DNA of 64,000 bases from Tetradesmus obliquus (GCA_030272155.1 CP126203.1:372001-436000); one strand, 5' to 3'. Counted from the first letter of the stretch, positions 35,420-47,699 are shown. A program made the numbers and translations. Notes: generated from the letters alone by a model not told the origin.

Positions 35420-38400
35420 TGGTAACAGATGTCTGGGAGCACAGAACACATCTGCGCAGTTCCACTTGCAAATCCGCACACAACACACAACACTTCTTCA
35501 CCTTCCCACACAAGCCCCTGACACCCATCTCTGAAACACTGCACTTGTAGTACTAACCCTGGCAACACAAACCCTATAGAGAGCAGACACAGCTCCAGTC
35601 CTCAGAGGTAAGAAGAGCAACCTGCTATCACCTTACGCTGCACTGCTGAATGTAAGGGATGTATGGATATAACCTACCAAGTGGCAGCAGCCTGAACTGA
35701 AACTGAGCTCACGCATGCTGCATAGCCAGTGCTGCTGCCCCTGGTGGCGTTGCACAACCAAATCATGTGCGCAGTGCCCATGCATTTGTCAGCCGGCCGC
35801 TCAAATGACCGCCACAGCTGCTGACCAGCACTGCACGCTGAATTTGCACATACCATAATGCTGACCAGCACTGCACGCTGAATTTGCACATACCATGATG
35901 CTGACCAGCACTGCACGCTGAATTTGCACATACCATAAATCTGACCTGCACTGCACGCTGAATTTGCACATGTCACAGGCGCTGAGCAGCAATGCTTGTA
36001 ATAGCCGCACTAATGGTGATGCGGCATCACCAAGTCAGTGCAGTGATGGTAGGGTTGAGCAGGATCGGGCCCAGGATGTGGCCGCAGCAGAAGCTCATCA
36101 TTGACCAGCCCTTGTACAGCCCCAGGTCAAACTTCCACAGGCACACTGAGTAGGCGCCAAGCATCACAAAGTACAGCAGGTACTCCCACTTGTAGCCAAG
36201 CAGCGTCTCGCTGAGGGCCTGCCAGCTGGTCTTGTTCTGCACCTCCTTGGCTGTTGCGCCCCAGGAGGCCTTCATGCCAAAGAAGTAGATGAAGCACACC
36301 TCCGTGACCGGGAACAGCACGCTGGCGAAGAACAGCGCAGTAGCAGGCATCCTGCAGCAGCAAGCACATGCAGTGGCCCTGTTGCTCAAACTATGCAGTG
36401 GCTGTGGCGCATGAAACAGCAACCTGAAGAAAACAAGGGACTTGATTACAGATTGCATGATGCACTTGCGTGTTGAACATGGCATAAGTTATCAATAAAT
36501 GTCAGGCGGTCAGCGCGATGAAGTTTACTAAATGCAGCCACTGAAAACAGAGCAGTCTTCAGCCCTTTTGCATCTCCCGCTCACCACTGCTGTTGAGGAT
36601 TGTTTTTATCAAAAGGCCGCCACTCCCAACCAATGACCTCCAGCGTCGGCAGGTGCAGCGACCGCGGTATGTGTCATCTGTATCTTCTTGAATGCTGGTA
36701 TGTATGATCAAGTGCGTCTGCCGCTCACCACTTGATATTGTCCCAGCAGAGCTTGAATATGCTGGGCGTCTGCTCGGCGGCCTTGCAGCGCCACTGGTAG
36801 AAGATGCCTCCCGCGAATGTGCCGATGCCGGCAAAGATGATGGTGCAGGTGAGCATGACGTCAAAGCCGCGCATCATGAAGTAGTCGTGCCAGCTGGCGT
36901 CAACCACCGACATGACTCCCTCCAGGACACAGAAGTAAAAGGCACTCGCCATTGCCTGCACCCAGGGCACACTCGCGGCAGCTGTGTCAGTGCAGTCGCA
37001 GGTTCAGGTGCAACAGACACTTGTGGTTGGACTGCAAAAGTGCATAGGATCAGCTGGCTGCAGCCCAGCTGGCAGTGCTCAGTACAGCATCATAATCTTG
37101 CTCAGCTGCACGACGTGGCTGCTGCTGCTGCTGCGTGACGTGGCTGCTGCTGCTGCCGCTCACCAGGTAGGATGACAGATAGGCAAGCATGCTGGACTTC
37201 TGGTACCAGCGGATGTTTTTGTTGGCCATGTACAGCCTGAACTTTTTGTTGATGGGGCCCTTGCTGATCCACTCCCTGAAGGGGTTGAACAGCAGCTCAC
37301 ACGCGCCGTACGCAAACTGCAGCGGCACAGCAGTACTGTATGGGTAGCCGCTGCTGCATTGCTTCAGCGCTGAAGTGACCTCAACGCATCTGCACATGCT
37401 GAGCAGAGTTCAGCACTGGACTGCGGGCTGAGTCAGGCGTATGTTTCCAAACCAAAGCGCACACATTCTTTTTTCATTGCCGTGTTGATGTGCCTAGCTG
37501 CTCTTGGAAGTGTAACCAGAGAGGTCTGACAGCCACATGACATCCTTTCAACAGCTGGTTGCAGGCTTCACACCCCTGTAACTATTGCACGTCACCCTTG
37601 AGCCGTCTTGCAGGCTGCCAGCTCACCTTTTTGAACTTGACGACCTCGTCCATGTAGGTCAGGGAGATGCCCTCCTGGAACTCCTCCCCTGTGTACATCA
37701 CGTAGCGCCCAAAGCTGCCCACACTGGCCAGGCGGATGTACATGTCAAAGTCCTCACTGACGCTGTCCTCGCCCCACACCTTGACCTCACCAGGGCGGCA
37801 GGTCTCATCAGAGTAACCAATCTGACGTTCAAGGCAAACATATGTGTAATGACAAGTCGCCGGGGTACAGGCAAAGGCAGGCAGCAGGGTGCAGGCGCAG
37901 ATTAGCAGTCAGCTGATTCAAAGGAGTTCCAGCTGGTAGTCAATTCGGCATCGAGCAAGCTGCTGGCTGTAACCCAGCAGCTGCATGGAAATGCCGCAAC
38001 AGCCACTATGTAGGCAGACGCTTACTAGCCCATGTGAACACAGATGCAGTCATAGGAACCAAACTGTTGCAGCCATAGGAATCACACACAAGACAGCAGG
38101 CAGCTGCAAGACGGCCAGGCGGCACAACATTCTGTTGAAGCTGACTTAGCCGGCACACGGTGCAGCTGGGTATGTGAATAGCACTTGCATCAGAGCCTGT
38201 TCACGCATGCTGAAGGCGTCTGAAGTGGCGCTTTACACCGCATGCTTACCGCGCGCAGTGCCGACCAGCGCAGGAAGGCGTTGTGTCCCACCAGGGGCGA
38301 GGTGTCCCCGAATGCGGTGGACACTGCGATGCCCTGGAAGTAGATGGTGCGCGTGAAGTTTGACACGTAGCCCTCCCTGCATGGAGGCAGCGCACATGTT

Positions 38401-38943
38401 GTTTTGGCAGCATGCGTTGTTGCACAAACAGCACCAATCAGTGGCCTCTTGGTTCAAAACCAGCATTCACCATGCCTATTGTCTGCTGGTTGCCCATGGT
38501 GCGCTGGGCTTGACGTCGTCTTTTGCATTGCGGTGTTACGTGCCACACTGCCAAAACATACCCACTCAGGGAGGGCAGCATTATACAGACTGACTCGCAT
38601 AGCTGTTATAACAAACCATGAATATTTCTGTTCTGCTTGGTGGTAACATGCTTCAAGGCATGGGCTATGTGCAGCTTCAAGCGGCACTGTGTCAAAGGCA
38701 GTCAGAGGACCCACCAGTAGTTCCTGTTCTGCTCGGTGAAGGGTGTGGTGTAGTGCTGCGTGTAGGCCACCTCTGGGCACTGCAGGAACTCGCCCACAGT
38801 GTCGTACATGCAGGCCTCCGGCACCTGCAGCAGCAGCAGCAGCAGCAAAGTTGCATGCAATACTTACATAGGTGACGGACGACGCAAACAAGTTTCAGGC
38901 ATGTGATCGATCAGGTGCACCTGCGGCAGTGAGAGCTGCGACC

Positions 38944-38977
<34 letters not shown>

Positions 38978-40520
38978 CGTGTCAGCAGGATGAGACGATG
39001 TCCTGCGTCCAAAGTTACGAGTCGTCTCCAGGAATTTTCGGACTAGATGTTGCGGCATCATGTGCAGCATACCTTTGTGTCTGCGTCGATCAGCAGTATG
39101 AGGCAGTCGTCGTCCATGGTGAGGTCGCCCTGCGCCACAAACTCGCGCCCCCACTGCTCCCACACAGCCTCCAGCGCGGCCTCTGCTGTCAGGCCCGGCT
39201 GCTGCTTCATCAGGGAGGCCACCAGCTGGCTGATGGCCAGCTGGTAGTTGAGGTTGGAGGCCTTCTTGAAGGTGCCGCGCCGGTTGGCGGCCGGGCGGGC
39301 CACGTAGGCGATGCCGTGCTTGGTGTAGAAGTTGGAGCGAGCCACAGCCTCGTCCGGGCTGATGACCTGCAGCACAGCATAGAGGAAGGGCACACCAAAC
39401 GATTGAGCAGGCTTTGCTTCATACAGGCTCGTCCCAGCGTGCAAATGACAGCCAAAACGCCATGCTCAGCAGTGAGGTCACTAAGCAGCCAGAACACGGG
39501 ACGCGCATACTTTCCGCTTGCAGCATGAGCACTTGATGACGTGTTGCAGCTGACAACGGCACTGCCAGGCTGATGTCATCAGTGGTGGGGCAGCTGCGTG
39601 CTGCCACACAGATCACAACCTCAGAATTCGCTGAACGCTTACATGCAACATGCAACCTCTCTGTGAACACCCAGAGGATACAACGTATACGCCACAGCTG
39701 CACAGACAGCCAACTGTAGGCCTATATAGTTGTACAGTGCCCTGCTCACCTGGAAGCCATCATCGCACACTATGAACTTCACACGTCCGCCCTTGGATGT
39801 GTAATAGTCCATTGCCCACTTCACATTAAAATAGCTGAGCTGTATGGTCTCCTCCAGGCTCTCCTTGTAGACAGGCATCTGCACAATGATCTGCGGCAGC
39901 TTCGCGCCACGGGGGATGGGTGTCTTGATGGAGCTGTAATTCTGTGTGTTCTGCACTAGCGGAGAGGTGCCACCTGGTGGCAGACACAGCAGAATATTGC
40001 AGGAGGTGGCAGGAGGCAGCAGTGAGACAGCGGATGGCCTGTCATCATGGCTGTGGACACAGTAAGCAGCGCGCGCAGAAAGCACCGACGACGCCTTTCA
40101 AGAGGTTGTGAGCACAACTGCAAAGCTTCATCAACCTGTACTGTCACAAGCCCTCGCAGCATGCATCGCACACATGTCAGCAAATGTACAAGCATATTTC
40201 CTGGCGTCATGTGCTGACCTGGATGCCTGGAGCCTTGCACTCACCCAGGAAGACGCTGAACACGCCGCACACCGCCGTGTTGACCGCAAAGGAGAAGAAG
40301 TAGGCGCCCACGGGCACCAGCAACAGCACCACCACCGCGTACCAGCGCTTGTAGCGCAGGATGGTTGTGATGCTGCCGTAGTAGCTCATGATGAGCACGG
40401 CGGCCAGCCCGGCACACACCATGGCGTTGATGTGCATCTTGGTGTGCACCGTGATGCGTGGAGGCACCTCCGGCTCCGGCTCGGGCTTGGCAGCTGTTGG
40501 CCCTTCAATCTCTGATGCCA
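35420..40520 (-). repeat. Right arm of the large inverted duplication
   Basis: Reverse-complement counterpart of 24740-29660, containing all but the 5' part of GT2 gene B and its 3' flank. Differences include extra intron sequence at about 36380-36640 and four rather than about two 40-bp units downstream of the gene. Confidence 0.8.
35821..35980. repeat. 4 x 40-bp tandem array
   Basis: Four exact-length 40-base units (CTGACCAGCACTGCACGCTG plus AATTTGCACATACCAT-type half) follow GT2 gene B. The counterpart downstream of gene A near 29060-29110 has about two degenerate units. Confidence 0.95.
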
Positions 40521-40788
40521 CTACTGACATGTCCAGTTTCTTGATTTCGCCAAAATAGTGCAGTAGGGAGCTGGAGCTGTCAACCCTGCGCATTGGATCA
40601 GGCTGGCGCAGGCTGTTGCGTGCTGGGCTGCTGCCGCCGCTGCTGCTGCCACCGCTGCGGCTGACTGCATCATGTGCTGCGCCTATTTCTGTGGCTCGCA
40701 GCTGTTGGTCGCGCAGGCCTGCCGCATCTTGGCGTACATGCGGCGTTGCTGCGAGCTCTGGGCCCACGTGCAGCACGACGTCTCTCAT
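36027..40788 (-). CDS. Processive family-2 glycosyltransferase B (fungal Cps1/hyaluronan-synthase-like)
   Basis: Paralogue of gene A in opposite orientation; 732 residues with this start. Exons in phase: 40788-40245, 39973-39750, 39366-39073, 38824-38715, 38376-38250, 37821-37627, 37316-37164, 36955-36729, 36351-36027 (TGA). Every exon after the first has the same length as in genes A and C. Motifs sit at VCDDG (252-254), DAD (350-352), SED (E456-D457) and KNIRW. From the PEPEPEVPPRITVHTK segment onward the protein is almost the same as A, while the first about 110 residues differ (Ser-rich SSSGGSS, then LLHYFGEIKKLD). The ATG at 40788 lies after a possible acceptor (GCTCGCAG), so an upstream exon may exist. 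The gene is head-to-head with gene C and tail-to-tail with the GH16 gene. Confidence 0.88.
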
Positions 40789-41608
40789 ACCGAACTTGTA
40801 CAGCTTCACACTCCTGCGAGCAGCATTAACAACACCCTTCGGATCGTTTTGCCGTCACTGAGTTGCTCAAAGGCAGCATGCATGCATGCATGGGCCTCAG
40901 GGTGCTGTTCATCTGTGGGCTAATCCGGTCCACGGAGTTTGTATAGAGCTTCAACTTGAGATGCTCACCCATCTAAATGCTGTATGCAATGATTTGAATG
41001 ATGAACGAGTTGCTTAGTTTTTGCGGCAGCTCACCGTCAGCTTTGCGTGCGGGACGGCGAGTATGCTGCAGCTGGCTGGCTGACATGCAGCGAAGCAAAG
41101 ACTTAATGTTCAACCTTTACGTGGTCTTAAATTGAATGTTGGAATATGCCTGTCAAGTCGCAGTGGGCGCTGACCAGTTATAACCAACGAGCGTGAACTT
41201 CGAGGCGCGCCAACCCTGTCAGAGCTCAATGCATACTGCAGCTGACAGCGCATCGTGCTCGTTCAACACACGATATTCAAGCGACCTCTTATTTTATGTC
41301 CTTCCGACAGAGCTGCTAAAAGCCTGTATATGCTGCCGCAGCGCTGCCAGCTGGGCAGACCGAGCAGTGAGTATACGTGCATCACGCGTGGTACAGCTTT
41401 CCTCGTTGCGGTAAGATAATTCATTAGAGCATAATGAGCAAAAGAACTTGACTGAACTTTCAGCCTTGCTCTGCCTCGAGCCAAGCTATACAGTGAGCCC
41501 TGTATCTGCACATTTGTCTGTTCTTGGAAGCAATCCGGTAACCCCTTGACAACGTGCACTGCATGCAGGTGCTTCGACGTTGTGAAGAACCCATTTGACT
41601 GAATCAGC
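40789..41608. promoter_or_regulatory. Divergent promoter region of GT2 genes B and C
   Basis: About 820 bases separate the two divergent start codons, so both promoters must lie here unless gene B has an upstream exon. No clear TATA box or operator-like repeat was seen. A GCATGCATGCATGC-like run occurs near 40876-40891. Confidence 0.45.
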
Positions 41609-43580
41609 ATGGGCTCTGCGACAGCAGATGTGGTGTTGCAGATAGCCAGCAGTGGGGATGGCAGTACTGCTGCAGCTGGTCAGATGGAGCAGAATGACAG
41701 TGCTCTTCAGCGCCACCACCTGGAGTCTCCAAGCAGCAGCAGCATGAGCAGGAGCAGCACAATTAAGTCAAAACAGCTGACCATCTACTCTGCCAATTCC
41801 ATTGCCCAGCACTACTTCGGCTCCCAAAAGCAGCTGGATGTCTTGTCAAGACCTTCAGCTGTGCCCTCCGATGACGGTGCCGCTTCTGCAGCAGAGGAAG
41901 AAGCCCAGGCGCCGCCCAGGAGCTTCGTGAAGATCAAGCTGTACATCAACGCTGTGGTGTTGGCAGCCCTGATAAGCCTGACGGGTCTGGCCTACTTCAA
42001 CAACATGCGCACCATCCTGCGGCTCAAGCGCTGGTACGCGCTGATCACAATTGTGCTGGTGCCGATCGGCCAAATCTTCTCTGCGTACGCCATCAACGTG
42101 GCAGTGAGCGGCATCTTTGCTCTGTTCATAGGTGAGTGGCAGCTGGCTCACTGGACTGCATTATGTCATTTGAGGATATGATAGTTACATGTGGGTCCTG
42201 TTGCTGTGACAGCGTGACGCACTGTGCATGCAGCGTGGGCAACGCAGCTTATAATGTGCTTTGTGTTGAAGGCACTGTGAAAGCTGCATGCGTATGTAGC
42301 AGTGGTGTACTGGTGGACTGCTTAGCTGCCCACACCAACTGCAGCACGCCAGCCATGCTGAGGCAAGAGCAGCCAGCAAAGAGTTCTGTCAGGCTGCAGT
42401 GGAAGCAGCAGCAGCAGCATGCGCGGCAGCAGCTCGTCGTATGAAGCTTCATACATCGCTTAAGCAATCATCTCGTGCTGCTCCTGTTCTTATTGTGCGG
42501 GCCTTCTGTTCCGCTGCCTGCCGTTTTCTGACACAGCTGGGACATCGCCGCTGATCAAAAACACCCAGACATACAGCTTTCTGAAGACACCCATCCCTCG
42601 TGGCGCGAAGCTGCCGCAGATCATTGTGCAGATGCCTGTCTACAAGGAGAGCCTGGAGGAGGTCATACAGCTTAGCTACATCAACGTGAAGCGGGCGATG
42701 GACTATTACACGTCCAAGGGCGGGCGCGTGAAGTTCATAGTGTGCGATGATGGCTTCCAGGTGAAACTGGCATTTTTGATGTGAAGTAGGCAATTCATGA
42801 CAGTGTGAGGGCTGCCCAGAAACAATTTACAATCAAGGGTTTGGGGCGACTGGCACTGTTTGCAAGTCACTGCAATGCAAACATGACTGCCATTCTTCTC
42901 ACACATTGCTTTATGTGCACTTTGCGCAAATGCGTCAGATGTAGGTTGTGCCTAATTGCGCAGCCACACACAGGAAGTGTCTTCGTCCTCGCGCCAGGAG
43001 AATTGAGTATCGATTGCAAGCACCTGACTGGCATAAATGCTATGTAGCTGAAATTGCGATCGTACACACCTCTCCCAGCGCCTCCAACAAACCCTGATGA
43101 GTTTGAATCGATACCGACAGCAAAGCCATGTCAGCTAACCGCCATTCAATACTGCCTCATGCATTGCAGGTGGTAGAGGCAGAGGAGGCGTTGGCACGCT
43201 CCAAGTTTTACGCGGCCAACAACATCACATTTGTGGCCCGCCCGCCCGCCAACCGGCGCGGCACCTTCAAGAAGGCCTCCAACCTCAACTACCAGCTGGC
43301 CATCAGCCAGCTGGTGGCCTCCCTGATGAAGCAGCAGCCGGGCCTGACAGCAGAGGCCGCGCTGGAGGCTGTGTGGGAGCAGTGGGGGCGCGAGTTTGTG
43401 GCGCAGGGCGACCTCACCATGGACGACGACTGCCTTATACTGCTGATCGACGCAGACACAAAGGTTGGCTCAAGCAGAGGCTGTGAGCTGAGGAACATGC
43501 CAATGTGCATCTTCTACGGTTCAACAGCACGCTGCATCAGCCGTTGCAGTTGGCGTGATGACAGCATCCCCTGCCCAACA

Positions 43581-43653
<73 letters not shown>

Positions 43654-46593
43654 AGGTGCCGGAGGCCTGCATGTACGACACTGTGGGTGAATTCCTGCAG
43701 TGCCCAGAGGTGGCCTACACGCAGCACTACACAACACCCTTCATCGAGCAGAACAGGAACTACTGGTGGGTACCAAGCATTGCCGGTATGTAAACATTAT
43801 GGTACATACCGCGGTCGGCCAGTGCACCCTGAAAGTTCAGACATGTTGAAATTCATAATAGACTGCATGAAACCCTGTACGGGTTTTTGTGGGGGGAACG
43901 TAGCGGTGCGTGTAGCATTCTAGCAGCTGTCAACAACCCAACAAATTCATGTTTATGGTGTCCACACTCTTGATTTCTGGGCTTCAACCAAGTGCTCATC
44001 ACGTTGTGGCCCATACCTTCACAGATGGTGCTAGGACCTACATGCCCTTCTTCTCTCAGACAACTCCATGGGGTGGTTTCACTGGGTGGGCTTGCTGGAT
44101 GTTGCTGCAGGGAGCAGCTTGTGTCAACCAAGCATCAGGCATACCTCAAGCACCGATCGGTGTCTGCAGGAAAACACTAATTTATGGGGAATTGCGGTGT
44201 GGTGTGTGCTGCCGCCTTGCAGGGAGGAATATGTGTCAGCTTTCACGAAAACCATCTACTTCCAAGGCATCGCAGTGTCAGTTGCCTTCGGTGACAACTC
44301 ACCGCTTGTGGGACACAACGCCTTCCTGCGCTGGTCGGCACTGCGTGCGGTAGGTTACCACTGGGCCAAAGCGCAAAGGTTTGGATGCATGTGCCCTGTT
44401 GATGCTTGACACGTCTGCCACCTTCACACAGCAATGTGCAGCAGTCGAGATGCATCTGCCATCATGCCATATGGCAGCATAACCCTGTGTTGAGTTCTAC
44501 GGGTAATCTGCAGGCACCTGTGTCATGATCATGAGGGTGGTCACAGCTCTGCCAGGCTTTCACTCTGCATGAAAGCATCAATCACTGCCAGTGCAACTTC
44601 CACAGCAGAATGATCAGTTCACGAGCTGCTAAGATATGCTGCGCCTGACGCCTTTGTGGCCCGGTATGCTTTAACTGTTTGCCCCAGATCGCCTTTACGG
44701 ACGAGACATGCCGCACCGGCGAAGTGAAGGTGTGGGGCGAGGACAGCGTCAGCGAGGATTTCGATTTGTACATCCGCCTCGCCACTGTGGGCAGTCTAGG
44801 GCGCTACGTGATGTACACAGGCGATGAATTCCAAGAGGGCGTCTCTCTGACCTACATGGACGAAGTCATCAAGTTCAAAAAGGTAACAAACAAACAACAG
44901 CTCACCGTCTTACAAAATGTAGGTATTACAACGTCATGCTTGAGGTAGCTGGGGATGGGCTACACCTCAGTGCATGTGGCCTAGTACAGGTCACATGCAT
45001 GTGTAACACCCCGGCTCTGGTCATATGACACATGATCCGAAATGTGATGGCATCACATTTTCATGAGTTTGCAGTGCAGAAATTATTGCCGCTATTCTAA
45101 ACTAGAGGAGGGGGGGAGGATGTGTGAGAGTCAGGTAGGGGTGAGACTAGTAGTTAACGTTAACGTTAAGTACTAAAACGTTTTAGTATGTACATCATGG
45201 TGATAGTATCAATACAAAAATCACTGAATAATCTTTGTGCTTCGTCAACAATTTCATGAGAAGCATATTGTTTACGAATTCTTTTGGCTGGTACTTGCCA
45301 CAGTGTTCAAACAGCATGACACCTCAGTTGCTTCCTGCTTGCAGTTTGCGTACGGCGCATGTGAGCTGCTGTTCAACCCCATCAAGCAGTGGCCCACCAA
45401 AGGGCCCTTTGACAGCAAGTTCCTGGCCTACATGCGCAACAAGAACATCCGCTGGTACCAGAAGACCAGTCTGCTGGCATACCTGTCATCCTACCTGGTG
45501 AGTCAGCAGGCATTAACGTTTCAGCGTTGCTTTGCTTTGCAATGTGAGCCTGCCATTGGCGGCCCAGCAGATAAGTTTGCCTGTGTGTCACCTCCGTGGC
45601 GCGAGTCCTCCTGTGCAATGCTGAACTATGCGGAGGCAAAAATGCCAGGTGAAAAGCTGTGTCAGTATACCTTGACACTCCAAGTATATGGTATTTGACC
45701 TACGTTGCTCAACCAATTGTTGCCTACCTCACAGGGCAACGGCACAGCAGACTGTAGGGTTGCTGTGTGATGGTCAGATTGGCACTTGAAACGCATGTTG
45801 TTGACTGCCGACAAATTGGACGCATGCATTTTCCTTGGGCACTTCCGGTGCAGATGCATGGTGCGGGCTGCTGCTTGCTTACAATGTTACAGCAGCCTGC
45901 TTGTGTCCAGTGCTGCCATGTGGCTGTTTGTTCATAGTCTACCACAGCCTGCCACACTGGCTGCATGCGTGTTGCTCAGGCCTTGAGTTGGCACAACAAC
46001 GTGCTTTCTTTTGTTTGCTAGGTTGCTTTCCGGCACGTCTAACACCCGCGCTGCTCGCAGCAAACGGTCAATCTTAGGTTGACCACGTGACATTGATTGC
46101 CAATGCTACTGCAGGCCATGGCGGCTGCGTTCTATGCGTGCATGCTTGAAGGCGTTCTGTCAGTCGTGGACCCTGGATGGCACGACTACTTCATGATGCG
46201 TGGCTTTGACGTCATGCTCACCTGCACCGTCGTCTTCATTGGCATCGGCACATTCTGCAATGCCATCTTCTACCAGTGGCGGCGCCTGGGCGCTGAGAAG
46301 CAGCCCAACATGTTCAAGATCACTTGGGACAACCTCAAGTGGTGAGTGTGACGACTGGAATGTCTCATAATAACAAAGTATTACCTGATATAACGAGTGA
46401 TGAGTGTGGGTGTGCACATGAGTATTGGTGTACCAGCTGCAGCTGCAAGAGCCACACAACATGTTGCGCAGCCTGCTTGCTCATCAACTGCGACAGTGCT
46501 GCTAATGCAGCTGCAATCCTGCAGCTCACGCCACTTCACGCCGTGCTTTATCTGAGTATTCATTCAGTCGCCAAGAGCCTGACAGGGGCTGTG

Positions 46594-46625
<32 letters not shown>

Positions 46626-46633
46626 GCTGCCGC

Positions 46634-46688
<55 letters not shown>

Positions 46689-47036
46689 CCTGCTCTGCTC
46701 GCCTCTTGCAGGATCCCTGCAAGCGTGCTGTTCTTCAACAGTGTGCTGTTCCACATGACGGAGGTGTGCTTCATCTACTTCTTTGGCATGAAGGTCTCCT
46801 GGGGTGCAACAGCCAAGGAGGTGCAGAACAAGTCATGGTGGCAGGCGCTGAAGGAGACGATCATTGCCTACAAGTGGGAGTACCTGCTGTACTTTGTGAT
46901 GCTTGGAGGCTACTCGGTGTGCGTGTGGTACTACGAGATTGGGCTGTACAGGGGCTGGTCAGTTTTGGGGTACTGCATAGGGCACATCTTAGGCCCCATT
47001 GTGCTCAACCCTACCATCATGTCACTCAACTGGTGA
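41609..47036 (+). CDS. Processive family-2 glycosyltransferase C (fungal Cps1/hyaluronan-synthase-like)
   Basis: Third member of the family, 725 residues. Exons in phase: 41609-42131, 42537-42760, 43170-43463, 43656-43765, 44223-44349, 44688-44882, 45345-45497, 46115-46341, 46712-47036 (TGA). Motifs: QMPVYKE, VCDDG (245-247), GTFKKASNLNYQ, LLIDADTK (343-345), VGHNAFLRW, SEDFD (E449-D450), KNIRWYQK. Membrane helices flank the core as in A. It is the most diverged copy: TSPLIKN for TSPLVQN, GPFDSKF for GPINKKF, SWW for TSW. Exon 3, however, holds a tract of about 210 bases almost identical to A and B, pointing to gene conversion. Its introns differ in length and sequence, including a long CTG tract before exon 4. 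Expected at the plasma membrane or Golgi, making an extracellular glycan. Confidence 0.9.
42178..42200 (-). repeat. Fragment of the dispersed repeat
   Basis: On the minus strand CAGGACCCACATGTAACTAT matches 26627-26646 exactly. It is a short piece in intron 1 of GT2 gene C. Confidence 0.7.
43584..43655 (+). repeat. (CTG)23 microsatellite forming an acceptor
   Basis: About 23 uninterrupted CTG units end in CAG, the acceptor of GT2 C exon 4 (start 43656). It is the longest pure CTG tract in the window. Confidence 0.95.
44003..44060 (+). repeat. Dispersed repeat copy in GT2 C intron
   Basis: GTTGTGGCCCATACC..TCACAGATGGTGCTAGGACC followed by TACATG and a TTCTCTC tail; more diverged than the 26602 copy. 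Confidence 0.7.
45155..45188. repeat. Adjacent palindromes in GT2 C intron 6
   Basis: TTAACGTTAACGTTAA is directly followed by the 18-base perfect palindrome TACTAAAACGTTTTAGTA (45171-45188). Confidence 0.85.
46599..46686 (+). repeat. Compound (CCG)n(CTG)n microsatellite before an acceptor
   Basis: About nine CCG-type units pass through mixed units into about 15 CTG units, shortly upstream of the acceptor at 46711 of GT2 C exon 9. Confidence 0.92.
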
Positions 47037-47699
47037 GTCAAGCATGCATATGCGCTGCCCAGCTACTGTGTGATGCTCCGGGCGGTGCCGGAAGCTGCTG
47101 TGTTGTCACAAGGCCAACTGCAGCCAGGCTTGACATATCGCTTGCAGCGCCAGTCCGCCCATCACGGCTGCGCCACAGCAGGGGCTAGACCAGCCCTGAT
47201 TAGCTGCCGGCAACAGCTGGTGCTGCAGCAAGTGTGTAGCGATTGCGGCGCCAGCGCGCCCCTCACAGCAGGGGCTAGGTCAGTTCCGATCAGCTGGTGG
47301 TGCCAGCAAGTTGATCTTGGATAGGTGCCCGCCACCATAATGTTTAGGAATGGTGAATGTGTGTGCAGTCAACAAGGAAAACCAGGATCACCTGTCGTTG
47401 GGAAGCTGCAACCCGACGGTGTCCGCCTTGCAAGATTGGTGAATGCATGTGCATATAACGCAGGCAGTGGTGTGTGAGATGATGCATTGCCGTGCCTGCT
47501 ACAATTAAACAGCACACATTGCAAGGGCATGCATCCTCAGTATCAAACATAAGTGACTGCATGATGTGTTGGATCCTGAGTGTCACGTCAATGCTGCTGT
47601 TGCAAGCAGGTGTGGCAGCGTGTAGTGCTGTAGCTTCCTCTTGTTTGTGGCTTCTTCTGGCTTGTTGGACGATGATGGGTTGTTCTTCGATGTTTCCTC

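Larger units (their letters stand above)
33440..36026. other. Spacer between GH16 gene and GT2 gene B
   Basis: No gene is supported. Holds a partial dispersed-repeat copy (34252-34300), three 140-bp tandem units (34946-35365), the end of the inverted-duplication arm (from about 35420) and a 4 x 40-bp array (35821-35980). Confidence 0.6.

Noticed and set aside
35821-35980. CRISPR-like array
   Set aside because: Units are directly adjacent 40-mers without unique spacers, in a eukaryotic spacer region.
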